A stretch of 64,000 nt of DNA. Source: Fibrobacter succinogenes (lineage in GTDB: Bacteria; Fibrobacterota; Fibrobacteria; Fibrobacterales; Fibrobacteraceae). The translations under genes were made by a program, and so were the position numbers. Of the stretch, positions 53,801 to 60,217 are shown piece after piece. Under the pieces are notes generated by a model. That model saw only the letters and a program-made list of their open reading frames with translations. It had not been told where the DNA came from and searched no databases. Where the stretch lies: NCBI GenBank assembly GCA_902768715.1, contig CACXMH010000001.1:23300-87299 (forward strand). The letters run 5' to 3'. Within the stretch, counting starts at the first letter, position 1, and every line of letters begins with the position of its first letter.

Positions 53801-54064
53801 GCGCTTGTAGAATTGGCGACCTAAATCATCGTCATCTAGTTCTTTGCGAATATCTGCCAAAACGCTTTCGGCAGAATATTTCGTGCCCGGATTTAACAAC
53901 TTAAACTGTCGCTCAAAGGTGTTTTTCAATATGTTGGTATCTGGGTCGTAATAGCCTGTGGCACCCATTGGAATCTTACCCACATACGTATATCCGAGGC
54001 GCGTCAAATGCAACAGCGCAGTCAACTGCACTCGTGTCGCTTCGTTAAAATCGCCTTTAGACAT
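50882..54064 (-). CDS. hsdR: Type I restriction enzyme HsdR (endonuclease/translocase)
   Basis: 1060 aa, full length. N-terminal nuclease: FRPDITLFINGLPLVFIEVK (PD-ExK motif). Helicase motifs: VWHTQGSGKTALSYHLTKVL (motif I), RIFIMDEAHRGY (motif II, DEAH), ALTGTPLI (III) and FNMLLTGFDAPRLKRLYF, QAITRVNRPYKDMKRGFLID (V-VI). Ends in a helical HsdM-binding region. First gene of the operon hsdR-hsdM-85 aa-hsdS-223 aa-putAbiC. AAAGGAATC ribosome site. Upstream TTGAAG-18-TATATA on the minus strand (near 54122-54151) is a likely promoter. Confidence 0.93.
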   Translation of the reverse strand: MSKGDFNEATRVQLTALLHLTRLGYTYVGKIPMGATGYYDPDTNILKNTFERQFKLLNPGTKYSAESVLADIRKELDDDDLGRQFYKRLVSVSPYRLVDFEHPENNSYQCTAEFTCKNGDDEFRPDITLFINGLPLVFIEVKKPNNAGGMIAESKRMNDIRFPNKKFRRFINITQLMIFSNNMEYDAKGGVVPIEGVFYCTAARDKAKFNCFREENPARAHVAPFNKNFAYTPIDPKTEERVLLDFNVPVLKENPEYKTNLDINTPTNRVLTSMVCPERLMFLLKYGIAYLHEEKQDDDGNIVTRDEKHIMRYQQMFAALAIREKLKAGVKSGVVWHTQGSGKTALSYHLTKVLKDFYAKKDVVAKFYFIVDRLDLLQQASDEFAARGLKVTTANSRDELMKQFRENQSLQGNSGEDEITVVNIQKFKDDKDKVELPDYATNLQRIFIMDEAHRGYKPQGCFLANLFNADKNSVKIALTGTPLIGDEKASCKVFGDYFHTYYYDRSIQDGYTLKIIREEIETSYRKKITEAFESLQKLVEKGSVSKDAIIEHPTYVESLLRYIVNDLISFREMQGDESLGGMVICESSGQARKLYESFDKILEEINSTRFKKADLKAGLILYDSADKDTIRQTILDFKKNFKIDILIVFNMLLTGFDAPRLKRLYFGRKIKDHNLLQAITRVNRPYKDMKRGFLIDFADIKANFDETNEAYLRELNRYNSDQNGDGESEEKIPDMYRQVMEDKDELIQQVRETRQALFRYPTDNAEEFSKEISSLEDKKLLIQLRKALELAKDAFNLVRTFGDDELKEEFKKLQIKKLPEMLSEVNRRISIINLKESLENSDATHAALIDALLNIEFNFNCIGREELKIIDNGSELRETRKRIARAMSDNFDHDDPEYISIVEALDEIFKKHGFTPADVAEHNEETKSLNDILKRLEDLRKANEALLRKYNGDTKFAYVHKRIREENKAREPKHQAPIISKFDEEIVQALLTIKGTIDAKVFDRNDILKQDAYFGKTVMKEIADGLAQFPQIKPEMPDYLFIQQRIAKQYINQYNAYYGN

Positions 54065-54210
54065 ACTGATTCCTTTCCACCAACAAAAAACCCGTTCTAG
54101 GGAGCGGTCTACTTGTAAATATATATATCATTTTCGGAAAAAAAACTTCAAAAATAGGGAAAAATAGAGGGTTTTTCTTGAAATATCGGTACAATTGTCG
54201 CCAGATTGCT

Positions 54211-54286
54211 TCGGGGCGTTGCGGGGTGTCCTCGCTAGAAGGGGTAGCGAGCAACAAGGTGCGAGCGAGGGGAAGGCTTTCCCCTT
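54211..54286. repeat. Dispersed ~76-bp repeat, copy upstream of hsdR
   Basis: TCGGGGCGTTGCGGGGTGTC, then CTCGCTAGAAGGGGTAGCGA, GCAACAAGGTGCGAGCGAGG and GGAAGGCTTTCCCC. Same direction as the copy at 49048, 5.2 kb away, so the two bracket hsdM and hsdR. The final GGGGAAGG...CCCC is a small hairpin. Confidence 0.8.
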
Positions 54287-54304
54287 AAAAAACACCATTA
54301 CACC

Positions 54305-54333
54305 TTGACATATTATAGCATATATGCTATATT
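54305..54333 (+). promoter_or_regulatory. Promoter with 18-bp palindromic operator for the RelE-like pair
   Basis: TTGACA (54305-54310), 17-base spacer, TATATT (54328-54333). TATAGCATA/TATGCTATA (54314-54331) is a perfect 18-bp palindrome covering the spacer and part of the -10. The GTG start at 54340 is 6 bases beyond the -10, so transcription probably starts on or next to it. Confidence 0.75.
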
Positions 54334-54339
54334 TAATGC

Positions 54340-54762
54340 GTGGAGTTCAAGTTTTTTCCAAATATTCGCAATTATGACCCCGAAAACACGGAGCCTAAAG
54401 ACGAAATAGGTGATGTCGGAAGAGAATTGGAGGATTTGTCAAAGCGGCGCCCCGATCTGTATTTGCGCGTAAAGAGTTTTTTGCTAATGTTAAAGAGAGT
54501 TTTAGATCTAACTCCGTATTTGCAGAACAGTCAAATTTATAGGTTCCCTAAAGAATATGACGGTCTCTATGAAATGCGGATTCCCAAGCAGGCGCGAGGT
54601 GGTGTCTTTAGAATATATTTTTGTATGTCGTTGCGCGAGTTGAACACTTTGATTTTGTTGTGTGCGGAATTGAAGCATAAAAAGGAACCTATGAAATTGG
54701 CAACGGCTTTCAGCAAATTGAAGCAATATAGGGAACTTGTCAAACAAGGAGCGATGCTATGA
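54340..54762 (+). CDS. RelE-superfamily toxin
   Basis: 140 aa with a GTG start. The body LEDLSKRRPDLYLRVKSFLL, YRFPKEYDGLYEMRIPKQAR and GGVFRIYFCMSLRELNTLIL fits the RelE/HigB-like toxin fold (beta-strands GLYEMRI and FRIYF, late Lys/Arg-rich helix). ATG at 54336 is out of frame and hits a stop, so GTG is the start, with no ribosome site. The toxin precedes the antitoxin. The antitoxin start overlaps the toxin stop by four bases. Confidence 0.83.
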   Translation: MEFKFFPNIRNYDPENTEPKDEIGDVGRELEDLSKRRPDLYLRVKSFLLMLKRVLDLTPYLQNSQIYRFPKEYDGLYEMRIPKQARGGVFRIYFCMSLRELNTLILLCAELKHKKEPMKLATAFSKLKQYRELVKQGAML

Positions 54763-55262
54763 AAAAGAACCAAGTCCTAGATTTCATGGACACTCTTGAA
54801 AAGGGTGACAAAAAGCTTGACTCGTATGCGAAAATGTACGAGGCTCTGTCGGCGTTCCTGACGGATTTCGACTTCTTGAAAGATTCCTTGGGTTTGACTC
54901 AGCAGGATGTCGCCGAGAAGATGGGCACCACGCAGAGCGCCATCTCTCGCATAGCATCGCTGAAAACGAATCCATCCTACAAGCAGTTGCAGAAGATGGC
55001 GGAGGCTGTCGGTGGCGAACTCCTTGTCACCCCAATGAAAAGCATGACCGTCCAGGTACCTTACGACTTGCAAGAGTCCGTGCGTAAGCTGGCCGCAAGC
55101 GAGAACAAGTCGACAAGCGATTACCTGGAAGGCGTTTTGCGCAACGCCATAGAGTTGGAACGCTCTAGCTATATGCACCGGACACTCGCATTGAAAAAGG
55201 TATGCGAGCCGCGGGCCACATACAATTGTCACGGCAGAAAGACAAAGCGGAAAATGAAATAA
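54759..55262 (+). CDS. XRE-family antitoxin with extra C-terminal domain
   Basis: 167 aa. Helix-turn-helix at about 45-85 (SLGLTQQDVAEKMGTTQSAI with SRIASLKTNPSYKQL). The C-terminal 80 residues add MTVQVPYDLQESVRKLAASE followed by KSTSDYLEGVLRNAIELERS, a ribbon-helix-helix-like segment, so the antitoxin could carry two DNA- or toxin-binding modules. Basic end HGRKTKRKMK. Probably binds the palindrome 54314-54331. Four-base overlap with the toxin. Confidence 0.82.
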   Translation: MKKNQVLDFMDTLEKGDKKLDSYAKMYEALSAFLTDFDFLKDSLGLTQQDVAEKMGTTQSAISRIASLKTNPSYKQLQKMAEAVGGELLVTPMKSMTVQVPYDLQESVRKLAASENKSTSDYLEGVLRNAIELERSSYMHRTLALKKVCEPRATYNCHGRKTKRKMK

Positions 55263-55263
55263 T

Positions 55264-55578
55264 TTACCCTAACTGCCCGGGCAGCACGAGCTTTTCCTTC
55301 GGCGGAAATTCCGCGTCGTACTTCTCGAATGCTTCGGGGTTGCGCATGGCGACAAAGTACGGTTCGGGATCGCGGTAGCTGCCGGTGATTCCGTCGAGGA
55401 ATCCTTCTTGCAGTTCCTTGCAGAGGAAGTAGGGCGCGTCGCTGTCGGGGTCGTCGGCGCAGCGGATTCCCCTGGTGCTCGCGACAACAAAGCCGCTCTT
55501 GCCGTAGAACGCGATGTTCCCGCAAATCAGGAGGCAGCCCGCGCCCATTTCGGCGGCAATGCGCATGGAGTGGTCCAA
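55264..55578 (-). pseudogene. 5'-truncated GNAT acetyltransferase remnant
   Basis: 104 codons (DHSMRIAAEMGAGCLLICGN, FYGKSGFVVASTRGIRCADD, and GQLG end). This is the C-terminal half of a GNAT-type N-acetyltransferase (the acetyl-CoA helix and GNxxFYxxxGF strand). The upstream half is missing and replaced by the promoter region of the RelB-like gene, so it appears truncated and probably inactive. Its 3' end abuts the antitoxin stop. Confidence 0.65.
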
Positions 55579-55616
55579 ATTATACGCTTAGGGAGTAAAA
55601 AAAATGATAGCTAATA

Positions 55617-55656
55617 CAAGTAAATACTTGCAAATACTTTCAAATAATGATATATT
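55617..55656 (+). promoter_or_regulatory. Promoter and inverted repeat for the RelB/DinJ antitoxin
   Basis: TTGCAA (55628-55633), 17-base spacer, TATATT (55651-55656). The inverted repeat CAAGTA-AA-TACTTG (55617-55630) overlaps the -35. The ATG at 55664 is 7 bases past the -10, so the message is leaderless. Confidence 0.65.
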
Positions 55657-55663
55657 GGGTGGT

Positions 55664-55936
55664 ATGAGAACCGTTGCAAAGAACTTCCGTATCGATTCAG
55701 AACTCAATGACCAGGCTACTACCTTGCTCGAGGGGCTGGGGCTTTCTATGTCGCAGGCTGTGTCCATGTTCCTGCGGCAGGTCGTGTTGCATCGGGGCTT
55801 GCCGTTCAAGGTGGAGTATCCCGACCGTTCCAAGGTATTGATGGATGCCATCGAAGAGGCAAAGCGCCTAGAAGCCGATCCGAATACTAAACGCTATACG
55901 GATATGGAAGAAATGTGGGCGGATCTCGATAAATGA
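55664..55936 (+). CDS. RelB/DinJ-family antitoxin
   Basis: 90 aa from the ATG at 55664; the promoter lies only a few bases before it. An open frame from 55604 adds no conserved text. Ribbon-helix-helix opening MRTVAKNFRIDSELNDQATT and LEGLGLSMSQAVSMFLRQVV then LHRGLPFKVE, standard for RelB/DinJ. The C-terminal half should wrap the toxin. The following toxin gene is only a 16-codon remnant, so this antitoxin is orphan. Stop and next ATG overlap (ATGA). Confidence 0.88.
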   Translation: MRTVAKNFRIDSELNDQATTLLEGLGLSMSQAVSMFLRQVVLHRGLPFKVEYPDRSKVLMDAIEEAKRLEADPNTKRYTDMEEMWADLDK

Positions 55937-55983
55937 TTTACGAAGTTATCTGGACCAGCCGATTCAAGAAGTCGAGGATGTAG
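55933..55983 (+). pseudogene. Truncated YafQ/RelE toxin remnant
   Basis: Reads MIYEVIWTSRFKKSRM then a stop. MIY-WTSRFKK is the start of RelE/YafQ-type toxins, which normally run about 90 residues. It overlaps the antitoxin stop by four bases, as an intact pair would. Everything after codon 16 is missing; the sequence passes directly into the convergent rpe stop. Confidence 0.75.
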
Positions 55984-55984
55984 C

Positions 55985-56638
55985 CTACCCGCCAACCTTC
56001 TTCACGAATTCGCGGCAGGTGGCCTCGGGGTCGGCGGTGCCGAAGATGGCGCTGCCTACCACGAACACGTTGGCGCCCGCTTCCTTGCAGGCGAGAATGT
56101 TGTCCAGTTTTACGCCGCCGTCAATCTGGATATCCAGTTCGGGTTTCAGCTGGCGCAGTTCGCGGATCTTGTCCAGGCAATAGGGAATCAGGCTCTGGCC
56201 GCCAAAGCCGGGGTTCACCGACATGATAAGCACCATGTCCACAATGTCCAGCACCCACTTGATGCTTTCGAGAGGCGTTGCCGGGTTGATGGCCACGGCG
56301 GGCTTTACGCCAAGTTCCTTTATCTGGTGCAGCAGGCGGTCCAGGTGGTTGGTGGTCTCGGCATGTACGCTAATGATGCTGGCGCCAGCCTTTGCAAATT
56401 CGCCCACGTACTTTTCGGGATTCTCGATCATCAGGTGGCAATCCAGCGGGAGTTTGGTTCCCTTGCCCACGCAGGTCGAAATGCCCGGACCAAAGCTGAT
56501 GTTGGGCACAAAGTGTCCGTCCATGATGTCCAGGTGCACAAGGCCCGCGCCGCCGTTCTCGATGGCGTTCAGGCCCTTGCCCAGTTCCAAAAAGTTCGCG
56601 TTCAACACGCTGGGAGCGATAATTTGCTTTAGACTCAT
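55985..56638 (-). CDS. rpe: Ribulose-phosphate 3-epimerase
   Basis: 217 aa from the ATG at 56638, which gives the conserved start LKQIIAPSVLNANFLELGKG. Pentose-phosphate pathway TIM-barrel enzyme with metal ligands in LVHLDIMDGHFVPN (His35, Asp37), DCHLMIENP, and the phosphate loop VFVVGSAIFG. Catalytic Asp in IQIDGGV. No strong ribosome site is visible upstream. Ends two bases from the truncated toxin remnant. Confidence 0.93.
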   Translation of the reverse strand: MSLKQIIAPSVLNANFLELGKGLNAIENGGAGLVHLDIMDGHFVPNISFGPGISTCVGKGTKLPLDCHLMIENPEKYVGEFAKAGASIISVHAETTNHLDRLLHQIKELGVKPAVAINPATPLESIKWVLDIVDMVLIMSVNPGFGGQSLIPYCLDKIRELRQLKPELDIQIDGGVKLDNILACKEAGANVFVVGSAIFGTADPEATCREFVKKVGG

Positions 56639-56695
56639 GCCCAAAATATAGGAAAGTTCGCGAAAAAACCAGCGCATTCGCTCCCAAAAAGAAAA

Positions 56696-56723
56696 CCCCG
56701 GACCTGATTTCTCAAGTCCGGGG
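56696..56723 (-). terminator. Hairpin between tRNA-Ser and rpe
   Basis: CCCCGGAC...GTCCGGGG with a 12-base loop, followed on the minus strand by TTTTC. It lies just after the tRNA gene in its direction of reading, so it probably ends the tRNA transcript. Confidence 0.75.
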
Positions 56724-56730
56724 CTTTCAG

Positions 56731-56819
56731 CGGGAAGGGCGAGATTCGAACTCGCGATAGGATTAAGTCCTATACGTCCTTAGCAGGGACGCGCCTTCGG
56801 CCAGCTCGGCCACCTTCCC
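56731..56819 (-). tRNA. tRNA-Ser (anticodon GCT)
   Basis: 89 bases. Acceptor GGGAAGG / CCTTCCC with discriminator G, D-arm GGCCGAGCTGGCC, anticodon stem CGTCC-CTGCTAA-GGACG giving anticodon GCT, a long variable arm as in class II tRNAs and the T-loop GTTCGAATC. CCA is not encoded. Reads AGC/AGU serine codons. Confidence 0.92.
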
Positions 56820-56921
56820 ATCTTGGGGACTCCAATTTTACATAAAAATCCGCAGTTTTTCAAGGGTGAATGCCCAAATTTGCCCAAAAAAGCCCGCCGA
56901 AAAAGCTAAATTGCGGCTATA

Positions 56922-59900
56922 ATGGTGCGGCTTCTAATAAAATTACTCAAGATTATGGCGGCATTTGCCCTGGTGGGCCTCATCTGCTGCATCCCCCTCT
57001 ACATTGTCGTTTTCAAGATTCTGCCCGAAAAGGACCCCGACAACCAGTTCAACCGCAAGACTATCCTGCAGGTGCTCTCCGGCGAGACTCGCGTGTTCTA
57101 CCGCGACGGTGACAATCTCCTGGGCGCATTTTTCGATGCCAACCACCGCGTGTATGTGCCCTACGGCGACATTCCCGTGAACATCGTGAACGCCCTGGTG
57201 GCCGCCGAAGACGCGGGCTACTGGAACCACGACGGTTTCAGCCTGTACGGCTTTACCCGCGCCATGGTCTCGAACCTGAAAAGCGGGCACATGCGGCAGG
57301 GCGGCTCCACCCTCACCCAGCAGGCGGTCAAGAACATCTTTGGCCGCGAGGAACGCTCTGTCAAGGAAAAGGGCAAGGAGCTGATCAACGCGCTCCGCAT
57401 GGAAAAGCACTTTTCCAAGGAAGAAATCCTGGAGTTCTACCTGAATCAGTTCCACGTTTCGGGCACGGGCAAGGGTGTGGCCATTGCGGCCCAGTATTTC
57501 TTCAACAAAGAACTTAAAGACCTGACCCTGGCTGAATGCGCCTTTATCGCAGGTTCCGTGAAGGGCCCCTTCAACTACGACCCCTTTATCCAGCGCAACA
57601 AGGAACGCCGTGACCGGGCTATCGCCCGGGGTGCAGAACGCCTGCAATACGTGCTTGGCCGCATGGTAGAAGAGGGCTACATCGAGCAAGAGGACATGGA
57701 CAAGGCCCTTGCAAACCCGCTGGAATTCAACCACGGGAATTTCCGCTTCAGCATGAGCACCACGCTGGAGCGGCTGGAAGAACGCCTGGACAGCGAATAT
57801 TTCAAGGAGCTTTTCGAAGGCGAAGGAATCGACGACTGGCGCAAGGCCCAGCTGGAAATCGTCACGACCCTAGACGCCAAAAGTCAGGACGCGGCGAAGC
57901 GTGCCCTGCAAAACAATATCAGCAACCTCCAGATGCAGTTGGGCGGGTTCGTGCTCCCCAAGGCCCAGTTTGCAAACCGCGCCCAGAGTGCCCGCAAGGG
58001 CGATTACCTTTACGGTGCTGTAGATAGCGTTTTCTACGACGACAAGGGCAAGCTGAAATCCTTGAAGCTGGACTTTGGCCAGTTGAAGGGTGTCGTCACG
58101 GAGGCCGCGGTCAAGGAATTTGCAGCCCAGGTGGGCGGCGACGTGAACAAGATTCTCGCCTCCCAGCTGAAACCGGGCGCAATCCTTCTGGTGAGCGTGC
58201 TGGACGAAAACAAGATCGAGGGCTACGCCCCCTGCAAGATCGAAACGGAACCTGTACTGCAGGGCGGTCTCGTGGCTATCCAGAACGGCATGGTGCTTGC
58301 AAGCCAGGGCGGTTTCCACAACACGGGTTATGACCGTAGCTTCAAGGCGGTTCGTCAGCTTGGTTCTAGCTGGAAACCCCTGCTCTATGCGCTGGCCCTG
58401 CAGCACCACTGGAACTATATGGACGAACTGGAAAACGAGTTCAACGTGTTCCAGTACGTGAACCAGTTCTATTTCCCGCGGCCCGACCACAAGAACAAGG
58501 GCGACGTGGTGACCATCGCCTGGGCTACCACCCGTTCCGAAAATATCGCGAGCATTTGGCTGTTGGAACACTTGTTAGACAAGCTGGACAGCAACGAGTT
58601 TGCCGAGGTGGCGGCCCAGAACGGCTTTGCCCAAGATGCCGACGAAGAACGCAAGGAATATTTTGAGCGGCTTCGTGACAAGTTCGGCCTCACCCTGAAA
58701 GAAGAATCCAAACGGGAAATCGAGTTTACCCGCGCCCGCGACGCCCTTGCAGAGCGCTACAGGCTAGAAGGCAAGTCCGCCCGCGCCCGTGCGGTGCTGA
58801 ACCTGCGCTACGGTACGTTCACGGATGTGGGTGTCAAGCAGGCCAAGAAAGACGAGACCCTCATCAAGTACCTGAACCATAACTACAAGAACTACGCCGA
58901 AGTGCTCCGCTCCCGCGAAGCCAAGAGCCTGGACCCCGATGTAGAGGCCACGCTCCCGCCCATGGAATCGGTGGAACTGTTCCCGAATTTCAGCCTGGCC
59001 GATTTCAAGCGGCTCACCACCATGATGGAGCCCGTAGATTCCGAAAAGGATTACCTGGAATTGAGTCAGCTCCGCTACTGGCCCGATTTCCGCAGGGCGC
59101 TCTCCATGGCAGAATACGCCCGCTTTGCAAACGAAATCGGTATTCATCAGAAACTGCAAAAAGTGTTCAGCATGCCCCTGGGCGTAAACGAGATTACTCT
59201 TGGCGAAATCACCACGGCCTACCAGACCTTGCTCACCGGGAAGGTTTACAAGTGCCTGGATGCCGACTGGGCCGACCCCTGCTTTATCAAGGAAATCAAG
59301 AATCGTGACGGTCGCGTGATTTTCAGGAACGAGGTAGAAACCAAGCAGGTGCTTTCTGATACTGTTACTTCCCAGATGGCGGTGATGCTTCGTTCCGTGT
59401 TCACCAACGGTACGGCCCGCAGCCAGGTGGTAAACCTTTCCGTTTCAAGCGAAGACCGTTCCACTACGCTTCGTTTCCCGGTGATGGGCAAGACGGGTAC
59501 CACCAACGATTACCGCAACGTGGCCTTCATGGGAGCGCTCCCCACTTACGTGACAGAACAGAATGGCATTGCGCTAGATTCCGTAGTGGCTATCGGAAGC
59601 TACGTGGGCTTTGACGACAACAAGCCGCTAAAGTCGGGGCGCACCCGCATCGCAGGTGCATCTGGCGGTCTGCCCCAGTGGGCGGCCTTTGCCAAAGAAG
59701 AAATCGACATTCAGGGCATTCCCGAACACATCGACTTCTTCGACATTTCCATGCTGGCCACAGGCGAAGTCCCGCTGGTGCTGCCTAACGAACGGGGCGA
59801 GCTGAAGGTGGACCCCATGACAGGCTTTGTCCTTCCGGAATCCGAAGCTTCTGCAGGCCGCTCCCTCCCGTGGCTGGAGGTTCCCGGTTTCAGGGCCGCC

Positions 59901-60200
59901 GTTGCCGAGGCCGCCACAGATAGCGCTGCCTCTGCAGAGGCTGCACCCACGCCCGAGCTTTCCATCGTCCCCGTCGAAGACGGCGAGGCTGCACAGGCCG
60001 GAGCTTCGGCCGCACAGGTGGGCGAGTCTGCAGAACCGTCCGGCGTTCAAGCTCCAGCCGCCGACGCAGCTCCTGCTGCAGCGACGGAGCAACCTTCGGC
60101 CGCTCCCGCTCCTGCCGCCATGCCCAAGGACGACGACTGGGATTTGCCTGCCGACCTGGACGGAAACAACGCCTTCGTCCCGCTGGAAGCCGGAGAATAA
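56922..60200 (+). CDS. Class A penicillin-binding protein (PBP1a-type)
   Basis: 1092 aa, bifunctional peptidoglycan synthase. N-terminal span, then GT51 glycosyltransferase with catalytic Glu96 in ALVAAEDAGYWNHDG, GGSTLTQQAVKNIF, and YLNQFHVSGTGKGVAIAAQY. The transpeptidase domain has SxxK at Ser482-Lys485 (LGSSWKPLLY), SxN at Ser539-Glu-Asn541, and KTG at Lys857-Gly859 (MGKTGTTNDY). All catalytic residues are present. A low-complexity Ala/Pro/Glu tail of about 110 residues (from about 980) closes the protein. Possibly activated by the LpoB-like lipoprotein at 22790. ATAATG-type start without a clear ribosome site. Confidence 0.93.
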   Translation: MVRLLIKLLKIMAAFALVGLICCIPLYIVVFKILPEKDPDNQFNRKTILQVLSGETRVFYRDGDNLLGAFFDANHRVYVPYGDIPVNIVNALVAAEDAGYWNHDGFSLYGFTRAMVSNLKSGHMRQGGSTLTQQAVKNIFGREERSVKEKGKELINALRMEKHFSKEEILEFYLNQFHVSGTGKGVAIAAQYFFNKELKDLTLAECAFIAGSVKGPFNYDPFIQRNKERRDRAIARGAERLQYVLGRMVEEGYIEQEDMDKALANPLEFNHGNFRFSMSTTLERLEERLDSEYFKELFEGEGIDDWRKAQLEIVTTLDAKSQDAAKRALQNNISNLQMQLGGFVLPKAQFANRAQSARKGDYLYGAVDSVFYDDKGKLKSLKLDFGQLKGVVTEAAVKEFAAQVGGDVNKILASQLKPGAILLVSVLDENKIEGYAPCKIETEPVLQGGLVAIQNGMVLASQGGFHNTGYDRSFKAVRQLGSSWKPLLYALALQHHWNYMDELENEFNVFQYVNQFYFPRPDHKNKGDVVTIAWATTRSENIASIWLLEHLLDKLDSNEFAEVAAQNGFAQDADEERKEYFERLRDKFGLTLKEESKREIEFTRARDALAERYRLEGKSARARAVLNLRYGTFTDVGVKQAKKDETLIKYLNHNYKNYAEVLRSREAKSLDPDVEATLPPMESVELFPNFSLADFKRLTTMMEPVDSEKDYLELSQLRYWPDFRRALSMAEYARFANEIGIHQKLQKVFSMPLGVNEITLGEITTAYQTLLTGKVYKCLDADWADPCFIKEIKNRDGRVIFRNEVETKQVLSDTVTSQMAVMLRSVFTNGTARSQVVNLSVSSEDRSTTLRFPVMGKTGTTNDYRNVAFMGALPTYVTEQNGIALDSVVAIGSYVGFDDNKPLKSGRTRIAGASGGLPQWAAFAKEEIDIQGIPEHIDFFDISMLATGEVPLVLPNERGELKVDPMTGFVLPESEASAGRSLPWLEVPGFRAAVAEAATDSAASAEAAPTPELSIVPVEDGEAAQAGASAAQVGESAEPSGVQAPAADAAPAAATEQPSAAPAPAAMPKDDDWDLPADLDGNNAFVPLEAGE

Positions 60201-60217
60201 AAACGAGAAGTTTGACT

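Noticed and set aside
33588..55983. Prophage or integrative element covering the island
   Set aside because: No integrase, terminase, capsid or tail gene is present; only defence genes, toxin-antitoxin pairs and repeats.
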